A stretch of DNA of 64,000 nt from Mycobacteriaceae bacterium (GTDB lineage Bacteria; Actinomycetota; Actinomycetes; Mycobacteriales; Mycobacteriaceae). The notes beneath the pieces are model-generated. The model was given only the letters and a program-made list of their open reading frames with translations, ran no database searches and was not told the origin of the DNA. The DNA lies in assembly GCA_029977845.1 (NCBI GenBank), contig JAPOKC010000003.1:56047-120046 (forward strand), in the 5' to 3' direction. Below are positions 8,991-17,744 of this stretch, one piece after another (the stretch's first letter is position 1; each line of letters opens with the position of its first letter). Made by a program: the position numbers and the translations under genes.

Positions 8991-9544
8991 GCCTGCACGC
9001 GTCGGTCGTGGCAACACTGCGCGACTGGACAGCGCCCGATTCCGGCCAGGATGCGTTGCGGCACGCGGTGCTCGCCTTCCTCGACGCCCGCCCCGATGCC
9101 TGCCAACGCGCCTGCGTCCCGGGGCATATCACCGCCTCCGCGCTCGTGCTCTCCGGTGAGCAGGTGCTGCTGACCCTGCACCCGCGACTCGGCCGCTGGG
9201 TGCAACTCGGCGGCCACTGCGAAGCCGAAGACCCCGACATCCTCGCCGCCGCACTGCGCGAGGCCACCGAGGAATCCGGTATCGAGGGTCTGCGCATCGA
9301 CCCGCAACTGGCGGCCATTCACGTCCATCCGTTGACCTGCTCGCTGGGCGTGCCGACCCGCCATCTCGATCTGCAATTCCTGGCCCACGCACCGGCCGGC
9401 GCCGAGATAGCGATGAGCGACGAGTCACTGGATCTGAAGTGGTGGCCGATCGACGCACTCCCGTCCGGTATCGACCCGGGACTGACCGGTCTGGTTGCCG
9501 CTGCTACACGTCGCTGGAGTACCGGATCCCGCAGTCCGGGATGA
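8987..9544 (+). CDS. Nudix hydrolase
   Basis: A 185-residue protein whose middle carries a Nudix box of the variant form seen in this actinobacterial group: [10 protein letters not shown] followed by [13 protein letters not shown], which holds the catalytic REATEE core. The spacing between the first Gly and the core is slightly longer than the canonical G-X5-E-X7. The substrate is unknown. It is the third gene of the fbiA-fbiB operon through an ATGA overlap, so it may sanitise or recycle a nucleotide linked to F420 synthesis; that link is inferred from position only. Its last 41 bases overlap the 3' end of the guanylyltransferase gene on the other strand. In M. tuberculosis this position is taken by the DNA methylase gene mamA (Rv3263). 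Confidence 0.85.
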   Translation: MSLHASVVATLRDWTAPDSGQDALRHAVLAFLDARPDACQRACVPGHITASALVLSGEQVLLTLHPRLGRWVQLGGHCEAEDPDILAAALREATEESGIEGLRIDPQLAAIHVHPLTCSLGVPTRHLDLQFLAHAPAGAEIAMSDESLDLKWWPIDALPSGIDPGLTGLVAAATRRWSTGSRSPG

Positions 9545-10583
9545 ACACTCCCGGCCACACCCGGGCACCGCGCAACAGTTCGCAGCGCGCGCCGATGTCG
9601 GCGCCGTCACCGATCACACCGTCGCGGATCAACGCCCGCGGCCCGATCCGCGCACCGAAGCCGATGATCGAACGTTCGATCACCGCACCGGCTTCCACCC
9701 GTGCGCCGTCGAAGATCACCGCACCGTCCAGGCGCACCCCTGGGCCGACCTCTGCACCGCGTCCCACCACGGTGCCGCCGACGAGCACCGCACCCGGGGC
9801 CACCGAGGCGCCGTCGTGCACCAGGCTCTCACCGCGCCGTCCGCCCAGTGCGGGCGACGGGGCGATGCCGCGCACCAGGTCCGAGGAGCCGCGGACGAAG
9901 TCCTCCGGAGTTCCCATATCGCGCCAGTAGCTGGAGTCGACGTATCCGCAGACCTTCACGCCGTCGGCCAGCAGAGCGGGAAACACCTCGCGCTCGACCG
10001 ACACCTCACGCCCGCGCGGGATCCTGTCGATGATGCTGCGTTTGAAGATGTACGTGCCGGCATTGATCTGATCGGTCGGCGGATCCTCGGTCTTCTCCAG
10101 GAACGCCAGCACGTTGCCGTCCTCGTCGGTCGGCACCGAACCGAATGCCCGGGCGTCGCTGACCCGCACCAGGTGCAGCGTCACGTCGGCGTCGCGCTGG
10201 TAGTGCGCGTCGAGCATCTCAGACAGATCCATCCCCGAGAGCACGTCGCCGTTGAACACCATCACGGTCTCGTTGCGCAGCAGGGGCGCGACGTTGGCGA
10301 TACCGCCACCGGTTCCGAGCGGGCTCTCCTCGGTGACGTACTCGATCTGCAGCCCGATCTTGGAACCGTCTCCGAACTCCGCCTCGAAGGTTGACGCCTG
10401 GAACGAGGTGCCCAGCACGACATGCTCGATACCGGCGTCGGCGATCCGCGACAGCAGATGCGTGAGGAACGGCAGCCCGGCCGTCGGCAGCATCGGTTTG
10501 GGGGCCGACAGGGTCAGCGGGCGCAGGCGGGTGCCCTTGCCGCCGACCAGGACGACGGCGTCAACTTTCTTCGACCCGGTCAC
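9504..10583 (-). CDS. Mannose-1-phosphate guanylyltransferase (Rv3264c-like)
   Basis: Makes GDP-mannose from mannose 1-phosphate and GTP. The 359-residue protein opens with the nucleotidyltransferase signature VVLVGGKGTRLRPLTLSAPK (G14-L20 loop and the downstream KP). Asp in VMVFNGDVLSG is the metal residue. The C-terminal third (about 255-345) is a left-handed beta-helix of hexapeptide repeats (GAVLVGGTVVGRGAEVGPGV type). It follows wbbL with a 4-base overlap, and closes the rmlD-wbbL-guanylyltransferase operon exactly as in Rv3266c-Rv3264c. The ManC/ManB/Mpg1 naming of this gene is inconsistent in the literature, so no symbol is given. Confidence 0.92.
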   Translation of the reverse strand: MTGSKKVDAVVLVGGKGTRLRPLTLSAPKPMLPTAGLPFLTHLLSRIADAGIEHVVLGTSFQASTFEAEFGDGSKIGLQIEYVTEESPLGTGGGIANVAPLLRNETVMVFNGDVLSGMDLSEMLDAHYQRDADVTLHLVRVSDARAFGSVPTDEDGNVLAFLEKTEDPPTDQINAGTYIFKRSIIDRIPRGREVSVEREVFPALLADGVKVCGYVDSSYWRDMGTPEDFVRGSSDLVRGIAPSPALGGRRGESLVHDGASVAPGAVLVGGTVVGRGAEVGPGVRLDGAVIFDGARVEAGAVIERSIIGFGARIGPRALIRDGVIGDGADIGARCELLRGARVWPGVFIPDCGIRYSSDV

Positions 10584-11476
10584 TTCGCCGTCCCTCTCGT
10601 GAGTTCACGTCGCGACTTGCGCACCGCCGCGCGCGCCCGAACGTTCAGCGCACCCTTGATCGTCCACCGCAACGGCGCCTGCCACCAGCCCCGGTGCCGA
10701 TCGGACAGATAGATATAGGTGCTGTCGTGGTGGGCGCGCAGGTTGCGGGCCGGCTCCCGGCCGGTGGAATGCCCCTTGTCATGCAGGATCTCCGAACTCG
10801 GCACATAGACGTTCAACCAGCCCGCCCTGGCCAGCCGATCGCCGAAGTCGACGTCCTCCATGTACATGAAGTAGCGCTCGTCGAAGCCGCCGATCTGATC
10901 GAAGGCCGCGCGCCGGACCAGCAGGCACGACCCGGACAGCCAGCCGACCGGCCGCTCGCTGGGCTCGACGTGCTCCTGCCGGTACGCCTTCGACCAGGGG
11001 TTGCTCTTCCAGACGAACCCGACGACGGCGTGCATGCCGCCCTTGATCAATGCCGGGAGCTGACGCGCCGAGGGGTAAACCGATCCGTCCGGATCCCTGA
11101 TCAGCGGTCCGAGGGTGGCCGCCCTGGGCCAGCGCCGCGCCGCGTCGACGAGCGCGTCGATGCTCCCCGGACCCCACATCACATCGGGATTGGCGACCAC
11201 GATGAACTCCTGCGCGGCCGGCACCGCCGCGATCGCGCGATTGACCGCGGCGCCGTAGCCGAGATTGCCACCGGTGCGCAGCAACTGCGTCCCGGGGTAG
11301 CGCTGAACCGCTTCCTCAGGCGCGCCGTCCACCGAACCGTTGTCGGCCATAATCACTTTCACCGATCTGTCGGTGGCCACGGTGAGCGAGGACAGGAACC
11401 GTTCGAGATGCGAACCGGGTGAGTACGTCACCGTCACCACCGTCAGTTCCGGGGGCAGCTCGGGCTCGGCGGTCAC
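10580..11476 (-). CDS. wbbL: Rhamnosyltransferase WbbL, cell-wall linker synthesis
   Basis: Transfers L-rhamnose from dTDP-rhamnose to GlcNAc-PP-decaprenol, making the disaccharide linker that joins arabinogalactan to peptidoglycan; it is essential in mycobacteria. The 298-residue GT2-fold protein begins with a Rossmann-like strand ELTVVTVTYSPG, has NPDVMWGPGSIDALVDAA as the metal-binding strand, and carries the YMEDVDFGDRLARAGW motif typical of bacterial rhamnosyltransferases. It overlaps rmlD upstream and the guanylyltransferase downstream by 4 bases each. The pairing with rmlD supplies its donor sugar. Confidence 0.94.
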   Translation of the reverse strand: MTAEPELPPELTVVTVTYSPGSHLERFLSSLTVATDRSVKVIMADNGSVDGAPEEAVQRYPGTQLLRTGGNLGYGAAVNRAIAAVPAAQEFIVVANPDVMWGPGSIDALVDAARRWPRAATLGPLIRDPDGSVYPSARQLPALIKGGMHAVVGFVWKSNPWSKAYRQEHVEPSERPVGWLSGSCLLVRRAAFDQIGGFDERYFMYMEDVDFGDRLARAGWLNVYVPSSEILHDKGHSTGREPARNLRAHHDSTYIYLSDRHRGWWQAPLRWTIKGALNVRARAAVRKSRRELTRGTAK

Positions 11477-12351
11477 GGCTTTGAGGGTATCGGTCCGTCT
11501 TCGAGTGGCACCGCAAGCGCGGCGAGCAGTGCGTCACACCACGGCCGCAACGGACGCAGTCCGGCCCGGACCGACTCCGCCATCGACAAGGCCGAAAACA
11601 CCGGCCGGTGAGCGGGCCGCGGGAACGCGGCTGAATGGACCGGACGTATCCGGTCCGGGTTGGCGCCGAGTGCGGCGAACACCGCCCGGGCCTGTTCGAA
11701 CCGACTGACCGCACCGTCGTTGGCGACATGCAGCAGGGGCCCCCGAACTCCGCCGTCGGCGATCTCGAGCAGTGCAGCCACCAGGTCCCCCGCGTAGGTG
11801 GGTGAACCGATCTGATCATCGACCACGTCGATCTCCCCGTCACCGCCCGCGAGCCTGCGCATGACCGCGACGAAGTCGCTGCCCGACCCGCCGGTGTAGA
11901 CCCAGGAGGTTCGGACGATGTGGGCATCCGGCAACTCGGCAAGGACGGCCGACTCCCCCGCCAGCTTGCTGTGCCCGTAAACACTCAGCGGGCCGGTCGC
12001 ATCAGAGATCTCATAGGGCCGGCGGAGATCTCCGCTGAAGACGTAGTCAGTCGAGAGATGAATCAGCCGGGCGCCGACGGCCGCACAGGCGCGGGCGAGA
12101 TTTTCCGGTCCGGTGGCGTTGACCGCGAACGCACCGGCGCGATCGGACTCGCAGTGATCGACATTCGTCATGGCCGCGCAATTCACCACGATGTCATCGC
12201 GACGGATGCGGGCACCCGCGGCAGCCGGGTCGGTGATGTCGAAATCCCGGTGCGCGCAGGCGTCAACCCGGTGGCCACGGCGGGCCGCCTCACCTGCGAG
12301 AAGAGCGCCGACCTGGCCTCCCGCGCCGGTGATCACCATGTGCGCCGCCAT
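11473..12351 (-). CDS. rmlD: dTDP-4-dehydrorhamnose reductase
   Basis: Last step of dTDP-L-rhamnose synthesis, an NAD(P)H-dependent reduction of the 4-keto group. The 292-residue protein is a short-chain dehydrogenase with the cofactor loop VITGAGGQVG near residues 6-15, the LSTDYVFSG motif, and the catalytic pair in YGHSKLAGE. The length is normal. It heads the rmlD-wbbL-guanylyltransferase operon and is divergent from the LCP gene. The upstream CAGACT, 7 bases before the ATG, resembles the leaderless -10 boxes nearby apart from its first base. Confidence 0.94.
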   Translation of the reverse strand: MAAHMVITGAGGQVGALLAGEAARRGHRVDACAHRDFDITDPAAAGARIRRDDIVVNCAAMTNVDHCESDRAGAFAVNATGPENLARACAAVGARLIHLSTDYVFSGDLRRPYEISDATGPLSVYGHSKLAGESAVLAELPDAHIVRTSWVYTGGSGSDFVAVMRRLAGGDGEIDVVDDQIGSPTYAGDLVAALLEIADGGVRGPLLHVANDGAVSRFEQARAVFAALGANPDRIRPVHSAAFPRPAHRPVFSALSMAESVRAGLRPLRPWCDALLAALAVPLEDGPIPSKP

Positions 12352-12406
12352 GGTCTCGAGTCTGGCACGCCGGTTTGGGATACCGGGGATGGGCGGGTCT
12401 CGCCAT

Positions 12407-12412
12407 TAACCT
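12407..12412 (+). promoter_or_regulatory. -10 box of the LCP gene, leaderless type
   Basis: TAACCT lies 6 bases before the second in-frame GTG (12419) and directly abuts the first GTG (12413). A transcript start 7 bases downstream falls on 12419, which favours that codon. Confidence 0.45.
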
Positions 12413-12418
12413 GTGCAG

Positions 12419-13939
12419 GTGCCACCTGAGACAGAAGTGACAGCAGTGACGCACGCCCGGCCCCTGGGCCGCACGTTGCTGACCCTGCTGTCAGTTCTCA
12501 TCATGGTCGGCACCGGCGTGGCCTGGGGTTCGGTGCGCAGTTTCGAGAGCGGGATCTTCCACTTCACCACCGCCCTGCTCGGCGGTGGCGCTGACGACGG
12601 CGCGGTCGACATCCTGCTGGTCGGTATGGACAGCCGAACCGATGCGCACGGCAACCCACTGTCGGAGGACGAACTCGCCGCACTGCACGCCGGCGACGAG
12701 GTGGCCACCAACACCGACACCATCATCCTGGTGCGCATTCCGAACAACGGACGCTCGGCCACCGCGATCTCCATCCCGCGCGATTCCTACGTGGAGGCGC
12801 CGGGACTGGACAAGACCAAGATCAACGGGGTGTTCGGTCAGGTCAAGCTCGACAAGATGAAGGAGCTTGTCGAAGGCCAGGGCATGGACCCCACCGAGGC
12901 TGACCCGAAGGCCGTCACGGCCGGTCGCAACGCGCTCATCAAGACCGTCGCCGATCTCACCGGTGTCACGGTCGATCACTACGCGGAGATCGGCCTGCTG
13001 GGTTTCTCACTGATCACCGACGCACTCGGCGGTGTCGAGGTGTGCCTCAAAGACGCTGTCTACGAACCCCTTTCGGGTGCCGACTTCCCGGCGGGCTGGC
13101 AGCGCCTGGACGGCCCCCAGGCACTGAGCTTCGTGCGGCAGCGTCACGATCTTCCTCGCGGCGATCTCGACCGGGTGGTGCGCCAGCAGGTGGTGATGGC
13201 ATCGCTGGCCCATCAGGTGATCTCCGGTAAGACGCTGAGCAGTCCGTCGACGATGAATCAGTTGCAGGCGGCCATCCAGCGTTCGGTGGTGATCTCATCG
13301 GGCTGGGACATCATGGACTTCCTCAAGCAGTTGCAGAAGCTCGCCGGCGGCAACGTCGCCTTCGCCACCATCCCGGTGCTCGCTGAGGACGGCTGGAGCG
13401 ACGACGGTAATCAGTCGGTGGTGACAGTGGACCCCGATCAGGTCAGGGAATGGGTCGCAAGCCTGCTGCAGGATCAGGCCGAGGGCAAGACCGCCGTGGT
13501 GGCCTATTCCCCCGAGCAGACCACCGTCGAGGTCGCCAATGACAGCGACATCAACGGCCTTGCCTCCGCGGTGGCGGACCGGTTGAGCCCCAAGGGATTC
13601 ACCGTGGGCGCGATCGGCAACAACGACAAGGCGAAGGTCTCCGAAAGCCAGGTGCAGGCCGCCAGTACCGACGACCAGGGTGCGACGCTGGTGGCCATGG
13701 AACTCGGCGGACTTCCGGTGGTGGCCGACTCGTCGCTGCCGCCCGGAACGGTGCGCGTGGTGCTGACCGAGGAGTATGACGGACCCGGCTCCGGGCTGGA
13801 CGGAACCCTGCCGACCGCCAGTGCGGCGACGATCGACAAGGCCTCCACGGATATCAACTCGGACCTCAACCCCGAGCAGGCACCACCGCCGTCGCCGGTG
13901 ATCACCGCGGGGTCGGCCGACCCCAAATGCGTCAACTGA
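12419..13939 (+). CDS. LytR-CpsA-Psr (LCP) family arabinogalactan-peptidoglycan ligase
   Basis: LCP enzymes attach arabinogalactan to muramic acid of peptidoglycan at the outer face of the membrane; the orthologue here is Rv3267 (Lcp1/CpsA1), the main mycobacterial ligase. The roughly 506-residue protein has one N-terminal membrane anchor (about residues 18-38). It then has the LCP domain with DILLVGMDSR, the conserved Arg in ISIPRDSYV, KINGVFG, DALGGVEVCL and FVRQRHDLPRGDLDRVVRQQ. A LytR_C-type domain lies at about 360-450, followed by a Pro/Ala-rich tail. The start is uncertain among GTGs at 12413, 12419, 12437 and 12446. It is divergent from rmlD, matching its substrate pathway. Confidence 0.92.
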   Translation: MPPETEVTAVTHARPLGRTLLTLLSVLIMVGTGVAWGSVRSFESGIFHFTTALLGGGADDGAVDILLVGMDSRTDAHGNPLSEDELAALHAGDEVATNTDTIILVRIPNNGRSATAISIPRDSYVEAPGLDKTKINGVFGQVKLDKMKELVEGQGMDPTEADPKAVTAGRNALIKTVADLTGVTVDHYAEIGLLGFSLITDALGGVEVCLKDAVYEPLSGADFPAGWQRLDGPQALSFVRQRHDLPRGDLDRVVRQQVVMASLAHQVISGKTLSSPSTMNQLQAAIQRSVVISSGWDIMDFLKQLQKLAGGNVAFATIPVLAEDGWSDDGNQSVVTVDPDQVREWVASLLQDQAEGKTAVVAYSPEQTTVEVANDSDINGLASAVADRLSPKGFTVGAIGNNDKAKVSESQVQAASTDDQGATLVAMELGGLPVVADSSLPPGTVRVVLTEEYDGPGSGLDGTLPTASAATIDKASTDINSDLNPEQAPPPSPVITAGSADPKCVN

Positions 13940-14640
13940 TGACGCTGACCGACACACTGCTCGATCCGCTGCTGTCCCGCGATCCGAAGGGGCCGCGGAT
14001 CACCTATTACGACGACGCGACCGGCGAGCGCATCGAACTCTCCACGGTGACCCTGGCGAACTGGGCGGCCAAGACCGCCAACCTGTTGCGTGACGAACTC
14101 GGCGCCGGCCCGGGCACCGTCGTGGCGGTGTTGCTGCCACCGCACTGGCAGACCGCGGCCGTGTTGCTGGGTGCGTGGTGGATCGGCGCCGAGGTCAGGC
14201 CGACCGGCCCCGCCGACATCGCGCTGTGCACCGCCGAGCGGATCGCGCAGGCCGATGACGCGGTGGCCGGCGGCTCACCGGGCGAGGTGGCTGTGCTGTC
14301 TTTGGATCCGTTCGGCAAGCCGGTGCCCGACCTTCCGATCGGGCTCACCGACTACGCCACCGCGGTGCGGGTGCACGGGGATCAGATTGTGCCCGAACGC
14401 TTTCCGGGCCCCGCGCTCGAGGGCCGCTCGGTCGACGACGTACTCTCCGACGCGCGCACACTGGCCGAGTCACTCGGGCTGAAGGCATCCGACCGGGTGA
14501 TGTCGGTGACACCGCTGGAAGTCGAGACTCTGGTTGCCGTACTCGCCGCCGGGGCGTCACTGGTTCAGGTGGCCCACCCGGACCCGGCACTGCTGGCGCG
14601 ACGCCGGGAATCCGAGAAGGTCACCCGGACACTGGATTGA
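13939..14640 (+). CDS. TIGR03089 family protein (Rv3268-like)
   Basis: A 233-residue actinobacterial protein that resembles a truncated N-terminal fragment of an AMP-binding (acyl-CoA synthetase-like) fold: YYDDATGERIELSTVTLANWAAK, then VLLPPHWQTAAVLLGAWWIGA. The catalytic C-terminal half of that superfamily is absent, as in the whole family, so adenylation is unlikely. Function is unknown. ATG at 13939 overlaps the LCP stop codon (TGATG), indicating translational coupling; an ATG at 13927 inside the LCP frame is the alternative start. Cotranscription with an LCP ligase hints at an envelope role. Confidence 0.85.
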   Translation: MTLTDTLLDPLLSRDPKGPRITYYDDATGERIELSTVTLANWAAKTANLLRDELGAGPGTVVAVLLPPHWQTAAVLLGAWWIGAEVRPTGPADIALCTAERIAQADDAVAGGSPGEVAVLSLDPFGKPVPDLPIGLTDYATAVRVHGDQIVPERFPGPALEGRSVDDVLSDARTLAESLGLKASDRVMSVTPLEVETLVAVLAAGASLVQVAHPDPALLARRRESEKVTRTLD

Positions 14641-14648
14641 GGCCGGGT

Positions 14649-15098
14649 TCAGCCGATGTCAGGCGCCCACACGGCGGGGTTCTCCGCCGGGAACGTCGGG
14701 CAGATGTTCGCCACCGCGTTGGCGGTCGGCTCAGTGGTGCGGAACAATGCCATGTACTCCGGGAAGACGCCGGCCAGCTGGTCGACCTCGGCCTGACGCT
14801 GATCGGGAGACTTCTGCAGCAGCAGGTTCATGTGGTAGACCACACCGCCCTGAACCCAGCGCGGCTCGGTGTTGTACTTGCCGATGATCGCGCCGTAGGC
14901 GATCGGATCAGCGACCTTGGTGGCGGCCATCAACTGGTCCAGCGAGCACTGGGTGTTGAGCAGCGCGGCGGGAACGGCGTTGGGATCGGCCGGAGCCGGC
15001 GCGGTGTCGGGGTCGGCGCCGCAGATGCCGGCGGTCCCGAGAGCAGACAGTGTGAGCAGGCCGGCGACGGCCGCAGAGCGAAGTGCGTTGAGAGTCAT
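14649..15098 (-). CDS. Small secreted protein, possibly haemophore-like (MHB/DUF5078-like)
   Basis: A 149-residue protein with a clear Sec signal peptide: MTLNALRSAAVAGLLTLSAL followed by a small-residue cleavage region near residue 27. The mature part begins after a Pro/Ala linker and contains two cysteines about 85 residues apart (QCSLDQL... and NICPTF) around a mostly helical segment. This is the layout of mycobacterial secreted haem-binding haemophore-type proteins and DUF5078 proteins. The assignment is tentative; no haem ligand can be read off with confidence. ATG at 15098 is used. A GTG one codon upstream (15101) lies 8 bases from a TAAGGT box and may be the true leaderless start. It is divergent from birA. 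Confidence 0.75.
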   Translation of the reverse strand: MTLNALRSAAVAGLLTLSALGTAGICGADPDTAPAPADPNAVPAALLNTQCSLDQLMAATKVADPIAYGAIIGKYNTEPRWVQGGVVYHMNLLLQKSPDQRQAEVDQLAGVFPEYMALFRTTEPTANAVANICPTFPAENPAVWAPDIG

Positions 15099-15109
15099 CA
15101 CGGGTCCGA

Positions 15110-15115
15110 ACCTTA
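15110..15115 (-). promoter_or_regulatory. Candidate -10 box of the secreted protein gene
   Basis: TAAGGT on the minus strand, 8 bases before GTG at 15101 and 11 before ATG at 15098. It faces the birA box at 15140. Confidence 0.3.
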
Positions 15116-15139
15116 TCCCACCCCTGTCCCACGGCGGCT

Positions 15140-15145
15140 TAGGCT
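15140..15145 (+). promoter_or_regulatory. -10 box of birA, leaderless type
   Basis: TAGGCT lies 7 bases before the birA ATG at 15153. Confidence 0.45.
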
Positions 15146-15152
15146 TTCGCCC

Positions 15153-15950
15153 ATGACCGCTCGCGCGCCGCTGGATGTCACCGGGCTGCGCCGCGACCTC
15201 GTCGGCCCCGATCGGGCACTGCGGAATCTGGAGGTCGTGGAGTCGACCGGATCCACCAACGCCGATCTGCTGGCCCGGCACGCCGCCGGCGAGGACATCA
15301 CAGGCACGGTGCTCATCGCCGAACACCAGACCGCCGGCCGCGGCCGCCACGGCCGCCGGTGGTCGACGCCGGCCCGTTCGCAGATCGCGTTCTCCCTCGG
15401 TGTCGACGCAGCCGGGCAGCCGTCCTCGGCGTGGGGCTGGCTGCCGCTGCTCACCGGCGTGGCAGTGGTCGACGCGGTGCGCGCCACCACCGGGATCGGG
15501 GCCGGCCTGAAATGGCCCAATGACGTTCTCGTCGGCGACTCCAAGCTGGGCGGCATCCTCACCGAGGTCGCCTCGCCGGATCCGGTGATCGTGGTGGGGC
15601 TGGGGCTCAACGTCACCCTGACCGCGGACGAGGCTCCCGACCCGCGGGCCACCTCACTGCTGATGCTGGGCTCGACCATGCTGGACCGCAGTGCCCTGCT
15701 GGGCAGCATCCTGGCTGAGCTCACAGCCCGTATTGGCCGGTGGCGGGCCGTTCACGGTGCGGACCACCGGCTGATCGAGGACTATCGCGCCCGCAGCATC
15801 ACGCTGGGCGCCCAGGTGCGGGCGGTGTTACCGGGAGATCGTGAAATCCTCGGCACCGCAACCGATCTCGATGAGATCGGCCAGCTGAGGATCGACACCG
15901 GATCTCAGACCGTCACCGTCTCCGCCGGTGACATCACCCACCTGCGCTAG
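15153..15950 (+). CDS. birA: Biotin-[acetyl-CoA-carboxylase] ligase
   Basis: Activates biotin with ATP and transfers it to the biotinyl lysine of carboxylases, here most obviously AccA3 encoded at 25387-27186. The 265-residue protein has the biotinyl-AMP loop GRGRHGRRWSTP, the KWPNDVL motif and KLGGILTE of group I ligases, plus a small C-terminal domain. It lacks the N-terminal helix-turn-helix of E. coli BirA, so it is not expected to repress transcription. ATG at 15153 is 7 bases after a TAGGCT box. In M. tuberculosis birA lies next to accD5; here it is about 5 kb away beside fadE25, a local rearrangement. Confidence 0.94.
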   Translation: MTARAPLDVTGLRRDLVGPDRALRNLEVVESTGSTNADLLARHAAGEDITGTVLIAEHQTAGRGRHGRRWSTPARSQIAFSLGVDAAGQPSSAWGWLPLLTGVAVVDAVRATTGIGAGLKWPNDVLVGDSKLGGILTEVASPDPVIVVGLGLNVTLTADEAPDPRATSLLMLGSTMLDRSALLGSILAELTARIGRWRAVHGADHRLIEDYRARSITLGAQVRAVLPGDREILGTATDLDEIGQLRIDTGSQTVTVSAGDITHLR

Positions 15951-15968
15951 GGCGCACTCTCGATCGTC

Positions 15969-16029
15969 GCGAACGTGCGCTAAGGGAACTTCTCAGCGGC
16001 GTGTTGCCCCGCCAACACGCACGCTCGCG
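15969..16029. repeat. Intergenic palindromic repeat, copy A
   Basis: One of four related intergenic elements (others at 34213, 58261 and 59265). It has outer arms GCGAACGTGCGC and GCACGCTCGCG. The internal hairpin pairs GCGTGTTG (15999-16006) with CAACACGC (16013-16020). Relative to the other copies, a C-G pair in the stem has become T-A, a compensatory change. It lies between the convergent birA and fadE25 genes. It has no T-tract, so a classic intrinsic terminator is not indicated. Confidence 0.7.
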
Positions 16030-16040
16030 CTGGGGGCAGG

Positions 16041-17198
16041 TCAGCGCAGCAGGGCGCGCGACATCACCACCCGCTGGATCTGGTTGGTGCCCTCGTAGAT
16101 CTGGGTGATCTTCGCGTCGCGCATCATCCGCTCGACCGGGAAGTCCACCGTGTAGCCCGCACCGCCGAAGATCTGCACCGCGTCGGTGGTGACCTCCATG
16201 GCCACGTCGGAGGCGAAACACTTCGAGGCCGCCGAGATGAAGCCGAGGTCGGGCTCACCGCGTTCGGCACGCGCCGCGGCCGAGTAGACCATCAGCCGGG
16301 CAGCTTCGACCTTCATCGCCATATCGGCGAGCATGAACTGCAGACCCTGGTTGTCGGCGATCGGACGGCCGAACTGCTTGCGGTCGGTGGCATAGGCGAT
16401 CGCCGCGTCCAGGGCACCCTGGGCGATACCGACGGCCTGGGCGCCGATGGTCGGGCGGGTGTGATCGAGGGTGGCCAGCGCGGTCTTGAACCCGGTGCCC
16501 GGATCCCCGACCATCCGGTCCCCCGGAACGCGGCAGTTCTCGAAGTACAACTCGGTGGTCGGCGATCCCTTGATGCCGAGCTTGCGTTCCTTGGGGCCGA
16601 CGGTGAACCCCTCGTCGTCCTTGTGGACCATGAACGAGGAGATGCCGTTGGCGCCCTTGTCCGGATCGGTCACCGCCATCACCGTGTACCACTCGGACCT
16701 GCCGCCGTTGGTGATCCAGCACTTCGAGCCGTTGATGATCCAGCCGTCGCCGTCGGCCTTCGCGCGGGTCCGCATCGCCGCGGCGTCACTGCCGGCCTCG
16801 CGCTCGGAGAGCGCATAGGAGGCCATCAGGCCGCCGGCGATATCGGGCAGAACCTTTTTCTTCAACTCCTCGGAGCCGCGCAGGATCAGGCCCATGGTGC
16901 CCAGCTTGTTGACCGCCGGAATCAGCGAGGCCGAGGCGTCGACCCGGGCAACCTCCTCGATGACGATGCAGGCCGCCACCGAGTCCCCACCCTGACCGCC
17001 ATAGGCCTCGGGCACATGGATCGCGTTGAAACCCGACGCGTTGAGCGCATCGAGGGCCTCCTGCGGGAAACGCGAGTTCTCATCGCAGTCGGCGGCGTGC
17101 GGAGCGATCTCCTTCTCGCACAGCGCGCGGATCGCGACACGCAACTCGTCGTGCTCCTCGGGCAACCGGAACACATCGAACGACGGATCACCAGCCAT
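16041..17198 (-). CDS. fadE25: Acyl-CoA dehydrogenase FadE25
   Basis: FAD-dependent acyl-CoA dehydrogenase. The 385-residue protein is full length and has the family signatures ASYALSEREAGSDAAAM (FAD/substrate) and WITNGG. The C-terminal QIFGGAGYT is followed by IYEGTNQIQR, in which E369 is the expected catalytic base. FadE25 is highly conserved in mycobacteria, but its physiological acyl substrate is not settled. The start has an AAGGAG ribosome binding site 7 bases upstream. It follows purE in the same direction after 42 bases, as in Rv3275c-Rv3274c. The 3' side meets birA across repeat copy A. Confidence 0.93.
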   Translation of the reverse strand: MAGDPSFDVFRLPEEHDELRVAIRALCEKEIAPHAADCDENSRFPQEALDALNASGFNAIHVPEAYGGQGGDSVAACIVIEEVARVDASASLIPAVNKLGTMGLILRGSEELKKKVLPDIAGGLMASYALSEREAGSDAAAMRTRAKADGDGWIINGSKCWITNGGRSEWYTVMAVTDPDKGANGISSFMVHKDDEGFTVGPKERKLGIKGSPTTELYFENCRVPGDRMVGDPGTGFKTALATLDHTRPTIGAQAVGIAQGALDAAIAYATDRKQFGRPIADNQGLQFMLADMAMKVEAARLMVYSAAARAERGEPDLGFISAASKCFASDVAMEVTTDAVQIFGGAGYTVDFPVERMMRDAKITQIYEGTNQIQRVVMSRALLR

Positions 17199-17240
17199 GA
17201 AAAATCTCCTTGCTACTCGCCGGTAACTTTACCCGCGTAC

Positions 17241-17744
17241 TCACTCGCCGAGTAATCGCTGCTGCAAAGCCTGGTCCTTGTCCAGCACCTGGGCGGCCAG
17301 ATCCTCCTGAAATGCCGCCATCCGGGCCAGCAGCGCCGGGTCGGAGGCGGCCAGGATCCGGACCGCCAGCAGTCCGGCGTTGCGGCCACCGCCGATCGAC
17401 ACCGTCGCCACCGGGACGCCGGCCGGCATCTGGACGATCGACAGCAGCGAATCCAGCCCGTCGAGCGTGGCCAGCGGCACCGGCACGCCGATGACCGGCA
17501 ACGCGGTGGCCGATGCGACCATGCCCGGAAGGTGCGCCGCCCCGCCGGCCCCGGCGATGATCACCGCGATTCCGCGGTCGGCCGCCCCGCGGGCGTAGTC
17601 GAGCATCCGGCCCGGGGTGCGGTGCGCCGAAACGACTCCGACCTCGAAGGGCACGTCGAATTCGGCGAGCGCCTCAGCGGCGGCCTGCATCACCGGCCAG
17701 TCGCTATCGCTGCCCATGATCACGCCAACCCTGGGGTTAGTCAT
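17241..17744 (-). CDS. purE: N5-carboxyaminoimidazole ribonucleotide mutase (PurE)
   Basis: Converts N5-CAIR to CAIR in purine synthesis, taking the product of PurK. The 167-residue class I PurE has [12 protein letters not shown], the phosphate loop SAHRTPGRM and [12 protein letters not shown]. The C-terminus is typical. The start chosen is ATG at 17744; it overlaps the purK stop by 8 bases, so the two are coupled. An in-frame extension further upstream inside purK is not needed. Confidence 0.95.
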   Translation of the reverse strand: MTNPRVGVIMGSDSDWPVMQAAAEALAEFDVPFEVGVVSAHRTPGRMLDYARGAADRGIAVIIAGAGGAAHLPGMVASATALPVIGVPVPLATLDGLDSLLSIVQMPAGVPVATVSIGGGRNAGLLAVRILAASDPALLARMAAFQEDLAAQVLDKDQALQQRLLGE

